Of a stretch of 64,000 bases of DNA, positions 48,447-56,985 are shown in pieces. This DNA is from JBGAQP01 sp044220635 (GTDB taxonomy: Bacteria > Pseudomonadota > Gammaproteobacteria > Burkholderiales > Usitatibacteraceae), in contig JBGAQP010000011.1 in the NCBI GenBank assembly GCA_044220635.1, forward strand, positions 54,231 to 118,230, written 5' to 3'. A program made the translations under genes and the position numbers. The stretch's first letter is position 1, and each line of letters starts with the position of its first letter. The notes under the pieces are model-generated. The model ran no database searches. It had not been told where the DNA came from and was given only the letters and a program-made list of their open reading frames with translations.

Positions 48447-48842
48447 TTGTCCTTCCGGGATCGCATCGAGGAGCGCATCCGCCGCCTCAAGCAGGAGACC
48501 TTCGCGCTCTACCTCGCCGCGCGCGATCCCGCCACGCCCTGGTACGCGAAGGCGCTCGTGGCTGCGATCGTGGCCTACGCGGTGAGCCCGATCGACCTCA
48601 TTCCCGACTTCATTCCCGTGATCGGCTTCCTCGACGACCTCGTGCTGTTGCCGCTCGGAATCGCGCTCGCCATCCGGCTCATCCCCGGCGCGGTGCTCGC
48701 GCGCTGCCGCGAGCGCGCCGGCGAGGCCCTCGCGGAAGGCGCGGCGGGCGGGCGCGCGGCGGCCGCCGTGATCGTCGCGATCTGGATCGCGCTCGCACTG
48801 CTCGCCGTCACGTGGTTGCGCGACTTCCGGTCGCCGGTATGA
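48447..48842 (+). CDS. YkvA/DUF1232 membrane protein
   Basis: 131 residues from TTG 48447. YAVSPIDLIPDFIPVIGFLDDLVLLPLGI is the DUF1232 core (given as landmark near residues 46-74), followed by a second hydrophobic span. Function unknown. Confidence 0.83.
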   Translation: MSFRDRIEERIRRLKQETFALYLAARDPATPWYAKALVAAIVAYAVSPIDLIPDFIPVIGFLDDLVLLPLGIALAIRLIPGAVLARCRERAGEALAEGAAGGRAAAAVIVAIWIALALLAVTWLRDFRSPV

Positions 48843-48867
48843 TGGGCGCGGCGAACCGGGAGGGCGG

Positions 48868-49554
48868 ATGTTCCTAGGGCACTTCGGCGTGGGCTTCGGG
48901 GCGAAGGCGGCCGCGCCGAAGGTCTCGCTCGGCTCGCTCTTCCTCGCCGCGCAATTCCTCGACCTGCTCTGGCCCACGCTGCTGCTCCTCGGCGTGGAGC
49001 GCGTGCGCATCGCGCCCGGGATCACCGCGGTCACTCCCCTCGATTTCGAGCACTACCCGGTCTCCCACAGCCTGCTCGCGGCGATCGGCTGGGCCGCGCT
49101 CTTCGCCGCGACCTACCACTTCCTGCGCCGCCACCGGCGCGGCGCGATCGTGCTCGGGCTCCTGGTGCTCAGCCACTGGCTGCTCGACCTCGTCGTGCAT
49201 CGCCCGGACCTCCCGCTCTGGCCGGGCGGCGCCGAGCGCGCGGGGCTGGGGCTGTGGTCGTCGCACGCGGCCACGCTCGCCGTGGAGCTCGCGATCTTCC
49301 TCGCCGGCGTCTGGCTCTACCAGCGCACGACCGCCGCGCTCGACCGGACGGGCCGCTGGGCGCTCTGGGGCCTCGTCGCCTTCCTGCTCGCCATCCACGC
49401 CGGCAACCTCCTCGGCCCGCCGCCGCCGAGCGTGGCGGCGATCGCCTGGGTCGGGCAGGCGCAGTGGCTGCTCGTCGCCTGGGGATACTGGGTCGATGCG
49501 CATCGCCGCGCCGTGCGCGATCCCGGTCGCGTCGCGCCGGCGGGCGGGACCTGA
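48868..49554 (+). CDS. Integral membrane protein, possible metal-dependent hydrolase relative
   Basis: 228 residues with six or seven spans. HFGVGFGAKAAAPKVSLG, FEHYPVSHSLL and LSHWLLDLVVHRPD carry histidines and acids arranged like YdjM/LexA-regulated membrane hydrolases. Related to a broad family with unclear role. Confidence 0.7.
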   Translation: MFLGHFGVGFGAKAAAPKVSLGSLFLAAQFLDLLWPTLLLLGVERVRIAPGITAVTPLDFEHYPVSHSLLAAIGWAALFAATYHFLRRHRRGAIVLGLLVLSHWLLDLVVHRPDLPLWPGGAERAGLGLWSSHAATLAVELAIFLAGVWLYQRTTAALDRTGRWALWGLVAFLLAIHAGNLLGPPPPSVAAIAWVGQAQWLLVAWGYWVDAHRRAVRDPGRVAPAGGT

Positions 49555-49577
49555 GGCCGAACCCGGGAGAACCGACG

Positions 49578-49952
49578 ATGGACAACGAGCACCTGGTCGA
49601 GGGCATCGCGCGCATGGTGGAGCTGGCGGGCGTCGGCGTGCTGCTGCTCGGCGCGATGCTCGCCATCGCCGCCTTCCTGCGGCGGCTCGCCCGCGCCATG
49701 ACCTTCAACGACGCCTACCACGGGCTGCGCGCCGACCTCGGCCGCGCGATCCTGCTGGGCCTGGAGCTGCTGGTCATCGCCGACATCATCGGCACCGTGG
49801 CGATCCAGCCCACGCTGCAGAACCTCGGCGTGCTCGCGGTGATCGTGGCGATCCGGACCCTGCTCAGCTTCACGCTCGAGCTCGAGGTGAGCGGCCGCTG
49901 GCCGTGGCAGCGCGGCCCGGTGCCGGAGCCGGGTGCGGCGCGCCATCCCTGA
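49578..49952 (+). CDS. DUF1622 family membrane protein
   Basis: 124 residues with three spans. GRAILLGLELLVIADIIGT and LAVIVAIRTLLSFTLELEV are DUF1622 blocks. GGGAGA precedes the ATG. Confidence 0.85.
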   Translation: MDNEHLVEGIARMVELAGVGVLLLGAMLAIAAFLRRLARAMTFNDAYHGLRADLGRAILLGLELLVIADIIGTVAIQPTLQNLGVLAVIVAIRTLLSFTLELEVSGRWPWQRGPVPEPGAARHP

Positions 49953-49961
49953 GGCCCATCG

Positions 49962-50501
49962 ATGTTCGCGATGCGCCCGCTGGAGCCCCGCGACCAGGAA
50001 GTCCTCTGGGACCTCCTCCACGTCGCGCTCTGGGACCCGCCGCCCGCGGGCCTGCGGCCACGCGCCGTGCTCGAGCACCCCGGCGTGCGCATCTACGCGG
50101 AAGGCTGGGGCCGCGAGGGCGACATCGGCATCCTCGGCGAGTGGGGCGGGGAGAAGGCGCCCGTGGGCGCGGCGTGGATGCGGCTCGTCACCGGCGGCCG
50201 GGGACTCGCCTTCGTGGACGATCGCACGCCCCAGCTCGGCATCGCGCTCTTCCCGCCCTTCCAGCGCCGCGGCCTCGGCGCGCGCCTGCTCGCGGCGGCG
50301 CTCGAGGCGGCGCGCGGGCGCTACCCGCGCGTCTCGCTCACCGTGCACCCGGAGAATCCCGCGATCGCGCTCTACGAGCGCTGCGGCTTTCTCAAGGCCG
50401 GCGAGCGCAACGGCTACCACCTCATGGTGGCCGAGCTTCCTGCGCGGGCGGCTGCGGCGGTAGGATGGGCCCCGGATTGCGACGCGAAAGGCCCGCCGTG
50501 A
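49962..50501 (+). CDS. GNAT-family acetyltransferase
   Basis: 179 residues. QLGIALFPPFQRRGLGARLLAAAL (motif A) and VHPENPAIALYERCGFLKAGERNGYHLM (motif B) are clear; the N-terminal half is an elongated GNAT variant with WDPPPAGLRPR. Nine bases after DUF1622. Confidence 0.87.
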   Translation: MFAMRPLEPRDQEVLWDLLHVALWDPPPAGLRPRAVLEHPGVRIYAEGWGREGDIGILGEWGGEKAPVGAAWMRLVTGGRGLAFVDDRTPQLGIALFPPFQRRGLGARLLAAALEAARGRYPRVSLTVHPENPAIALYERCGFLKAGERNGYHLMVAELPARAAAAVGWAPDCDAKGPP

Positions 50502-50534
50502 TGCGACCACCCGCCGGGAGATCCGGCCCGGAAG

Positions 50535-51014
50535 ATGACTGAGACGCCCGCAGGCGACGAGGACCGGCCGCAATACACCTGGTCCGACGCCTGGGTCCTC
50601 GCGTCGGTGACGGTGGGCGGGGGCGACCACGGCGGCACGCTGCAGGACATCGTCGAGGCGGGCGACCTCATCAACCGCTCGGTGTTCACGCCCCAGGAGC
50701 TGCGCCGCGCGCTGGCGAAGCTGATGCACGACGGCCACGTGCGCCGCCAGGGCGACGTCTTCGCCGTGGCGGGGCGGGCGATGGCCGCCGCGGTGCAGGT
50801 CGCCCAGCGCAACCCCTCCTCCTACGACCTGCTCCAGCATTTCGAGGATTTTCTCGAGGCCGCGCCCTATCCCGCGGGCGATCCCGGCGAGGAAGACCCG
50901 CGCTGGACGCTTGCCGACCTGACCGACGCGAAGATCGCCGCCGCGGTCTCCGCGTATCGCAAGGAGCACGCGGAGATCAGGAAGGACGCGTCGGACGGCG
51001 GCGGGCGCGCCTGA
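50535..51014 (+). CDS. Hypothetical protein, possible winged-helix fold
   Basis: 159 residues. A DAWVLASVTVGGGDHGGTLQDIV segment and FTPQELRRALAKLMHDGHVRRQGDVFAV look like a winged helix-turn-helix; the C-terminal third is a charged helix. No family recognised. Confidence 0.6.
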   Translation: MTETPAGDEDRPQYTWSDAWVLASVTVGGGDHGGTLQDIVEAGDLINRSVFTPQELRRALAKLMHDGHVRRQGDVFAVAGRAMAAAVQVAQRNPSSYDLLQHFEDFLEAAPYPAGDPGEEDPRWTLADLTDAKIAAAVSAYRKEHAEIRKDASDGGGRA

Positions 51015-51064
51015 GGCCGCCCGTCCTTGGACGACCTCCGGAATCCCGCATCGCCCGGCGCGCC

Positions 51065-51826
51065 ATGATCACGCTCTTCGACTGCGCCTTCAGCCCCTTC
51101 GCGCGCAAGGTGCGCATGGTGCTCGAGCACAAGGGGCTCGCGTTCACGGCGGTGGACGGCCTGCACGCGTCGAATCGCGATGCCCTCGGGAAGGTCAACC
51201 CGCGCCGCGAGGTCCCGGCCCTCGTCGACGGCGACTTCGCCGTCGTGAATTCCGCGCAGATCGTCGCCTACCTCGAGGACGCGTATCCGGAAAGGCCCGT
51301 GATGCCCCGGGACGCGCGGGGCCGGGCGCGCGCGCGCCACTGGGAGCGCGTGGCCGACACGCGCCTCGACCCGATCGTGGTCGACCTCTCGATCTGGTCG
51401 TGGGCCAAGCGCGAGGACCGGCCGCCCGAAGGGCTCGTGGAGGCGGCGCGCCGCGACCTCGAGGCGCTCTACGGCGAGATCGAGGCGGCCCTCGGTCCCG
51501 GCGAGACCTTCCTGTGCGGCGAGCCCTCGCTCGCGGACTTCGCGCTCTTTCCGAATCTCTACGCGACGCGCTCGCTCGGCGTGGGCATCGACGCCGCCCG
51601 GTTCCCGGGGACGGCCGCGTGGCTGCGCCGCGTCGCGCACACGCCGCTCGCCCGCGCCGACCTCGGGCGGCTTCGCGACTGGCTCGGGAAGGCGAACGAC
51701 CCCGGCTACGAGAGGGAACGGATCTTCTGGCGCGGCGAGCGCGTCGAGTGGCTCCTCGCCTCGGGATTCCACGACTGGTTCTTCCGGGAGATCCGCGAGG
51801 GCCGCGTCATCTGGCCGGGGCACTGA
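51065..51826 (+). CDS. Glutathione S-transferase family protein
   Basis: 253 residues. Thioredoxin-like N-terminus ITLFDCAFSPFARKVRMVLEHKGL, the cis-Pro segment REVPALVDGD and NSAQIVAYLEDAYP, then a helical C-terminal domain with LCGEPSLADFALFPNL. A soluble GST of unknown substrate. Confidence 0.9.
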   Translation: MITLFDCAFSPFARKVRMVLEHKGLAFTAVDGLHASNRDALGKVNPRREVPALVDGDFAVVNSAQIVAYLEDAYPERPVMPRDARGRARARHWERVADTRLDPIVVDLSIWSWAKREDRPPEGLVEAARRDLEALYGEIEAALGPGETFLCGEPSLADFALFPNLYATRSLGVGIDAARFPGTAAWLRRVAHTPLARADLGRLRDWLGKANDPGYERERIFWRGERVEWLLASGFHDWFFREIREGRVIWPGH

Positions 51827-51830
51827 GGCC

Positions 51831-52532
51831 GTGCGCGGAGGCGGCACGGAAGGCTGGGACCGCGCCCTCAGGCGCATGCTCGCGGGCGGGGCGCTCACCG
51901 GCTGGCCCCGGCGGCCGTCGGACCAGGAGATCCTGATCGCGCTCGCCGCCGCGCGCTTCGAGCCGGGAAGCGAGTTCGCCGAGCGCGAGGTGAACGACCG
52001 GCTGCGCGAGTGGCTCGCGACCTTCAGCGCCCCTTTCGGGATCGACCACGTCACGCTGCGCCGCGCGCTCGTGGACCGCGGATACCTCGTCCGGGACCGC
52101 GCGGGGTCGACATACCGGGCGGACCCGGAGAGAATCGGCGAAACGGGCGCCGCCGCGCCCGGGACCCCCGACCCCGCCTCGATCCTGCGCGAGCTCCGGC
52201 GGGAACGGCACAGCCGGAAGGACCGGCGGCTCGCGGAGAATCCGAAGGAGGAAGCCATGCCCCCGAAGACGCCCGTGCACAGCCACGAGCATGCTCACGA
52301 GCACGAGCACACGCACGAGCACGTGCATCGCCATGGCGACCTCGTGCACAGCCATCCGCACACGCACAAGCACAGCCACGAGCACGGGCACTCCCACTCC
52401 CACGAGGGCGGGCACGGGCACGGCGACGCGGCGCACGCGCACGCGCACATCCCCGAGGCCCACGACCACGGCCACGACGAGATGACGGGCGAAGTCCACG
52501 AGCGCTCGCCGCACGACCACGAGCATCCGTGA
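51831..52532 (+). CDS. DUF2087 domain protein with histidine-rich tail
   Basis: 233 residues. Residues about 10-105 are a DUF2087-like winged helix (LTGWPRRPSDQEILIALAAARF, then SEFAEREVNDRLREWL and HVTLRRALVDRGYLVR). Residues about 143-233 are extremely His-rich (runs of H-E-H and H-S-H), able to bind Ni, Zn, Co or Cu. A strong internal ribosome-binding site and in-frame ATG at 52257 could also produce the tail alone. Confidence 0.75.
   Translation: MRGGGTEGWDRALRRMLAGGALTGWPRRPSDQEILIALAAARFEPGSEFAEREVNDRLREWLATFSAPFGIDHVTLRRALVDRGYLVRDRAGSTYRADPERIGETGAAAPGTPDPASILRELRRERHSRKDRRLAENPKEEAMPPKTPVHSHEHAHEHEHTHEHVHRHGDLVHSHPHTHKHSHEHGHSHSHEGGHGHGDAAHAHAHIPEAHDHGHDEMTGEVHERSPHDHEHP
52245..52259 (+). 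promoter_or_regulatory. Internal ribosome-binding site for a His-rich peptide
   Basis: AAGGAGG (52245-52251) lies 5 bases before an in-frame ATG (52257-52259) exactly at the junction of the DUF2087 domain and the His-rich tail. It would give a separate 91-residue metal-binding peptide ending at 52532. Confidence 0.6.
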
Positions 52533-52870
52533 AGGCTCGCGCGGCGGAGCTGCTTTCCCGCCTGCCGGGGCCGGCCAGCGCGAAGTGGCCGATGGGCGAG
52601 CGCTTCGCGCGCGCCTTCGCCCACGGATCGATGTCGGTGGAGCTCTACGCGCCCGTGGGCACCGACCCCCAGACGCCCCACGAGCAGGACGAGCTCTACT
52701 TCATCCACTCGGGGCGCGGCGAGATCTCGATCGGCGGCGAGCGCCATTCCTTCGCGCCCGGGACGGCCTTCTTCGTGCCCGCCGGCGTCGAGCACCGCTT
52801 CGAGACTTTCACGCCGGACTTTTCGACCTGGGTGGTGTTCTGGGGGCCGAGGGGCGGCGAGAAGCCGTAG
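52529..52870 (+). CDS. Cupin-domain protein
   Basis: 113 residues from GTG 52529, overlapping the previous stop. TPHEQDELYFIHSGRGEISIGGERHSF and PGTAFFVPAGVEHRFETF give cupin motifs 1 and 2 with His and Glu metal ligands. Its neighbour, the His-rich protein, suggests a metal link (inference). Confidence 0.88.
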   Translation: MKARAAELLSRLPGPASAKWPMGERFARAFAHGSMSVELYAPVGTDPQTPHEQDELYFIHSGRGEISIGGERHSFAPGTAFFVPAGVEHRFETFTPDFSTWVVFWGPRGGEKP

Positions 52871-52918
52871 TAGCATGAAGCGAGCACGAGCCGTCTCCGC
52901 GAACGACCGCAACCCGAC

Positions 52919-53713
52919 ATGACCCGCCTCGCCGCCGCCTTCATCCTCGCCTTTCTCACCGCCTGCGCCACCCCATCCATGACGCCTCACGCCGCCGCCG
53001 TCGCCGAGCTCGCCCCCACCGGAAAGATCCGCGTCGCGATCAACTACGGCAACCCCGTCCTCGCGAAGAAGGACGCCGCCGGCGAGCCCGCGGGCGTCTC
53101 CGTGGACCGTGCCCGCGGGCTCGGCCGCCGACTCGGCGTGCCCGTGGAGCTCGTCACCTACGACGCCGCGGGCAAGGTGGTCGAGGCGACGAAGACGGGC
53201 GCCTGGGACATCGCCTATTTCGCGATCGACCCGAAGCGCGCCGAGGAGGTCATCTTCACCGGCCCCTACGTGGTGATCGAAGGGGCCTACCTCGTCGCCG
53301 AGGGCTCGCCGCTCGGCGCGAACGAGGAGGTGGACCGCGCGGGGCAGCGCGTGGTCGTGGGCAAGGGCAGCGCCTATGACCTGCACCTCTCGCGCACCCT
53401 GAAGAACGCGACGATCGTGCGCGCGCCCACCTCGGCCGCGGTCACGGACACCTTCGTCGCGCAGAAGCTCGAGGTCGCCGCCGGCGTGAAGCAGCAGCTC
53501 GAGGCGGACTCGAAGCGCATCCCGGGGCTGCGCATGCTCCCCGGGCGCTTCATGGTGATCAACCAGGCGATGGCCACGCACCGCGGTCGCGAGGCGGGCG
53601 CGCAATACCTGCACGGATTCGTCGAGGAGATGAAGGCCTCGGGGTTCGTCGCCGAGGCGCTCGCGCGCCACGGGATCCAGGGAGCCGGGGTCGCTCCGCC
53701 CGCGCCCCGGTAG
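52919..53713 (+). CDS. Extracellular solute-binding protein (family 3)
   Basis: 264 residues with a lipobox-like LTACA (Cys about residue 16). The mature protein, GKIRVAINYGNPVLAKKD, RARGLGRRLGVPVELVTYDAAGKV and AYFAIDPKRAEEVIFTGPYV, is a SBP_bac_3 amino-acid-type binding protein. No permease genes are adjacent, so it may serve a distant transporter or a signalling role. Confidence 0.86.
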   Translation: MTRLAAAFILAFLTACATPSMTPHAAAVAELAPTGKIRVAINYGNPVLAKKDAAGEPAGVSVDRARGLGRRLGVPVELVTYDAAGKVVEATKTGAWDIAYFAIDPKRAEEVIFTGPYVVIEGAYLVAEGSPLGANEEVDRAGQRVVVGKGSAYDLHLSRTLKNATIVRAPTSAAVTDTFVAQKLEVAAGVKQQLEADSKRIPGLRMLPGRFMVINQAMATHRGREAGAQYLHGFVEEMKASGFVAEALARHGIQGAGVAPPAPR

Positions 53714-53787
53714 GCCGTCCGCGGGCCCCGCCGGCGGACCCCGGTAGAATAGGCATTTCCACGCTACCCCAAGGAGAACCACGACCG

Positions 53788-53943
53788 ATGGCAAAACCCA
53801 ACTACGCATTCCAGAAACGCCAGCGCGAGCTGGCCAAGAAACAGAAGAAGGAAGAGAAGAAGCTGCGCAAGGCCCAGGCCCAGGAAGCCCAGCCGCAGGA
53901 AGGCGCGCCGCCGCCGCCCGCGGAAGAGACCCCGGGCAGCTGA
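53788..53943 (+). CDS. Small basic conserved protein
   Basis: 51 residues, too short for most scans. MAKPNYAFQKRQRELAKK followed by alternating Lys/Glu and a Pro/Glu-rich end. I recall similar small Lys-rich proteins in betaproteobacteria. AAGGAG lies 11 bases before the ATG. Probably a nucleic-acid- or ribosome-associated peptide (inference). Confidence 0.72.
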   Translation: MAKPNYAFQKRQRELAKKQKKEEKKLRKAQAQEAQPQEGAPPPPAEETPGS

Positions 53944-53970
53944 CGCCCCCTCCCGGCCCGCGCGGTCCCG

Positions 53971-54666
53971 ATGAAGACCATCGGCCTCATCGGCGGCATG
54001 AGCTGGGAGTCCACCGTTCCCTACTACCGGATCGTCAACCAGGCGGTCCGCGAGCGCCTCGGCGGGCTGCACTCCGCCCGGGCGATCCTCTACAGCGTCG
54101 ATTTCGAGGACCTCGAGCCGCGACTGCGCGCCGGGCAGTGGGAGGAGATCGGCCGGTCGCTCGCCGGGGCGGCGCGCGCGCTCGAAGGCGCGGGGGCCGA
54201 CTTCCTCGTGCTGTGCACGAACACGATGCACCGGGTCGCGGGCGAAATCGAGGCCGCGGTCGCCATTCCCCTGCTGCACATCGCGGAGCCCACGGGCGAG
54301 GCGGTCCGCCGCAGCGGGATCGCGAAGGTGGGCCTGCTCGGCACGCGCTTCACGATGGAGCAGGGGTTCCTGCGCGAGCGCCTGCGCGAGCGCCACGGCC
54401 TCGAGGTGATCGTGCCCGGCGAGGCGGACCGGGAGATGGTCAACCGCGTGGTGTTCGAGGAGCTCTGCCTCGGGCGCGTGCTCGACGCCTCGCGCGCGCA
54501 ATACCGCCGCGTGATCGCCTCGCTCGCGGCCTCGGGGGCCCAGGGCGTGATCTTCGGCTGCACGGAGATCGCGACGCTCGTGGGCGCCAGCGATTCCCCC
54601 GTGCCCGTGTTCGACACCACGGTGCTGCACGCGCGCGCGGCAGTCGATCTCGCGCTCGCCGCCTGA
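53971..54666 (+). CDS. Aspartate/glutamate racemase family protein
   Basis: 231 residues. IGLIGGMSWESTVPYYRIVNQAV is the hallmark N-terminus, LVLCTNTMHR has the first catalytic cysteine (about residue 81) and VIFGCTEIATL the second (about residue 190). Cofactor-independent racemase, likely aspartate. Confidence 0.92.
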   Translation: MKTIGLIGGMSWESTVPYYRIVNQAVRERLGGLHSARAILYSVDFEDLEPRLRAGQWEEIGRSLAGAARALEGAGADFLVLCTNTMHRVAGEIEAAVAIPLLHIAEPTGEAVRRSGIAKVGLLGTRFTMEQGFLRERLRERHGLEVIVPGEADREMVNRVVFEELCLGRVLDASRAQYRRVIASLAASGAQGVIFGCTEIATLVGASDSPVPVFDTTVLHARAAVDLALAA

Positions 54667-54676
54667 GCCCGCCGCC

Positions 54677-55063
54677 ATGCCCCTGGAAGTGCGCATCGAG
54701 CCCCGGCCCGACTACCTCCACGTCCGGGTGACGGGCGAGAACAGCGAGGAAAACGTGCTTGCCTACCTGCGCGCCGTGCGCGAGGCCTGCCGCGAGCGCG
54801 GCTGCGCGGCCGTGCTGATCGAGGAGCACCTCGACGGCCCGGGGCTGGGCGAGGCCGCGATCTTCTCCATCGTCTCCCGGGCGGCCCCGGAAACGGCGCC
54901 CCTCATCCGCTGCATCGCCTACGTGGACACGAACCCGGAGCATGCGGCCGGGCGCATGGCGTTCGCGGAGAACGTGGCCGTGAACCGCGGCGTCAACGTG
55001 CGCGTGTTCCCGGCGGTCTCCGAGGCCGAGGCCTGGCTCGAGCAAACCGGCGACAAACGGTGA
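54677..55063 (+). CDS. STAS/SpoIIAA-like protein
   Basis: 128 residues. YLHVRVTGENSEENVLAYLRAVREACRERG and AVLIEEHLDGPG fit the SpoIIAA-like/DUF fold; the remaining segment with CIAYVDTNPEH is consistent. Function unknown. Confidence 0.65.
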   Translation: MPLEVRIEPRPDYLHVRVTGENSEENVLAYLRAVREACRERGCAAVLIEEHLDGPGLGEAAIFSIVSRAAPETAPLIRCIAYVDTNPEHAAGRMAFAENVAVNRGVNVRVFPAVSEAEAWLEQTGDKR

Positions 55064-55121
55064 CACGCCCGGGCGGCCGCCCCGGCTACCCTTCGGCCAC
55101 CTCGATTGGCGCCTCGCGCCC

Positions 55122-56195
55122 GTGAATCGCTCCCTCGCCCGCCTCCTTTCGCTCCTCGCCCTCGCGCTCCCGCCCGCGATCGCCGCCGCCGAGGCGCGCT
55201 TCGCCATCGAGAAGCTCGCCGAGGGCGTCTACGCGGCCGTGAACGCGAAGCCCCCGGGCCTCATGTTCGACGCGAACACGGTGTTCATCGTCAACGACGA
55301 GGACGTGCTCGTCGTGGACACGGGCATCACGCGGCAATCCGCGCTGGCCGCCATCGCCGAGCTTCGCCGCCTCACGCCCAGGCCCGTGCGCTACGTCGTC
55401 AACACGCACTGGCACGACGACCACATCGCGGGCAACGCCGCCTGGCTCGAGGCCTTCCCGGGCGCCGAGGTCATCGGGCACGCGCGCACGCGCGGGATGC
55501 TCGAGTCGGTCGGCGCGGCCAACCGCAAGGGCGTGCAGGAGGGCGGCCCCGGCTTCGTCGCCGAGATCCGCGCGAAGCTCGCGCGCGGCGAGAACCTCGC
55601 GGGCAAGCCCGCGACCGACGAGGAGAAGGCCACGCTCGCGGGCGACGCGGACGCGGCCGAAGCCTACATCGCGGCCTCGCGCGATTTCCGGCCGGTGCCG
55701 CCGACGATCCTCGTGGAGGAGCGGCTCACGCTCGTGCGCGGCGCGCGCACGATCGAGATCCGCTGGCTGGGGCGCGCGCACACCGGCGAGGACCTCGTCG
55801 TGCACCTGCCGAAGGAGGGCATCGTGGTCGCTGGGGACCTCGTCGTCTGGCCCGTGCCGCTCGTGGGCTCGACCTCGTTTCCCGCGGACTACGGCGCCAC
55901 GCTCGCGAAGCTCGTCGCCCTGAAGCCCGCGATCCTGGTGCCCGGCCACGGCCCGGTGATGCGCGACGATGCCTACCCGAGGCTGCTTGCCGAGCTCATG
56001 GACTCGCTCGCCTCCCAGGCGCGGGCGGCCGTCGCGCGCGGCGAGAGCCTGGAGGAGGCGAGGAAGAGCGTGGACCTCGCGCGATTCCGCGCGGCGATCG
56101 CCGGCGGCAATTCGCTTCGCGAGATGCTCTTCGGCTTCTACGTCTCGGGGCCCGGGATCGCCCGCGCCTGGGGGCAGGCGAGCGGGAAGATCTGA
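55122..56195 (+). CDS. MBL-fold metallohydrolase, secreted
   Basis: 357 residues from GTG 55122 with a signal peptide ending AIAAAEA. VVNTHWHDDHIAGNAAWLE gives HxHxDH (about residue 93-98), IRWLGRAHTGEDLVVHLP the next His, GDLVVWPVP the Asp and VPGHGPVM the last His. Group resembles broad beta-lactamase-fold hydrolases. The nearby 56.2-59.0 kb genes run the other way. Confidence 0.88.
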   Translation: MNRSLARLLSLLALALPPAIAAAEARFAIEKLAEGVYAAVNAKPPGLMFDANTVFIVNDEDVLVVDTGITRQSALAAIAELRRLTPRPVRYVVNTHWHDDHIAGNAAWLEAFPGAEVIGHARTRGMLESVGAANRKGVQEGGPGFVAEIRAKLARGENLAGKPATDEEKATLAGDADAAEAYIAASRDFRPVPPTILVEERLTLVRGARTIEIRWLGRAHTGEDLVVHLPKEGIVVAGDLVVWPVPLVGSTSFPADYGATLAKLVALKPAILVPGHGPVMRDDAYPRLLAELMDSLASQARAAVARGESLEEARKSVDLARFRAAIAGGNSLREMLFGFYVSGPGIARAWGQASGKI

Positions 56196-56202
56196 GGCGC
56201 GC

Positions 56203-56985
56203 TCAGGCGGCGAGCGCCGGGACGCACACGCGGCGCGTCCCGCCCGGCGTCTCCACCTCGGCCACGCGCACCGGGATGCCGTAGAGCGTGGAGAGGTTTT
56301 GCGCCGTGAGCGCCTCGGCCACGGGGCCGAGCGCGAGCACCCGCCCGTCCTTCATGAGCAGCGCCCGGTCCGCGACCTGGAAGGCGTGGTCGGGATCGTG
56401 CGTGCACAGCAGCACCGCGATGCCCGAGGCCTTCAGGCTCCCGATCTCGCCGAGCACGCGCGACTGGTTGCCGAAGTCGAGGTTGGCCGTGGGCTCGTCC
56501 ATCACGATGGCGCGCGCCTCGGTGGCGAGCGCGCGGGCGATGAGCGCGAGCTGGCGCTCGCCGCCGCTCACCGCGTTCACGGGGCGCTCGGCGAGCGCGG
56601 CGATGCCCATCCTCGCGAGCACGGCGGCGGCGATCTCGCGGTCGCGCCTGCCGGGGCGGGCGAAGGCTCCGAGGTGGGCGCTCCGGCCCATCTCGACCAC
56701 CTCGAGGAGGCTGAAGTCGAAGTGGCTCGAGGCCGCCTGCGGCACGTAGGCGACCGCACGGGCGATCGCCGCGCGGTCGAGCGTGCCGAGGAGGCGGCCG
56801 TCGACGCGCACCTCGCCGCCGAGGGCGGGAAGCAGGCCGAGGAGCGTGCGAAAGAGCGTGGTCTTGCCGGTGCCGTTGGGGCCGAGCACGCAAAGGACCT
56901 CGCCCGGCTCGAGCGTGAGGTCGAGGCCGCGGCCGATGACGCGTCCCGGGTAGCCGAAATCGAGCGCGCGCGAGGAGATGCTCAC
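56203..56985 (-). CDS. ABC transporter ATPase (FecE/BtuD type)
   Basis: 260 residues from GTG 56985. Walker A GPNGTGKTT (about residues 35-43), signature VSGGERQLALIARAL, Walker B AIVMDEPTANLD and H-loop LCTHD. Fourth gene of the importer operon; overlaps the permease gene by 4 bases. Iron-siderophore, cobalamin or molybdate substrates are all possible. Confidence 0.93.
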   Translation of the reverse strand: MSISSRALDFGYPGRVIGRGLDLTLEPGEVLCVLGPNGTGKTTLFRTLLGLLPALGGEVRVDGRLLGTLDRAAIARAVAYVPQAASSHFDFSLLEVVEMGRSAHLGAFARPGRRDREIAAAVLARMGIAALAERPVNAVSGGERQLALIARALATEARAIVMDEPTANLDFGNQSRVLGEIGSLKASGIAVLLCTHDPDHAFQVADRALLMKDGRVLALGPVAEALTAQNLSTLYGIPVRVAEVETPGGTRRVCVPALAA

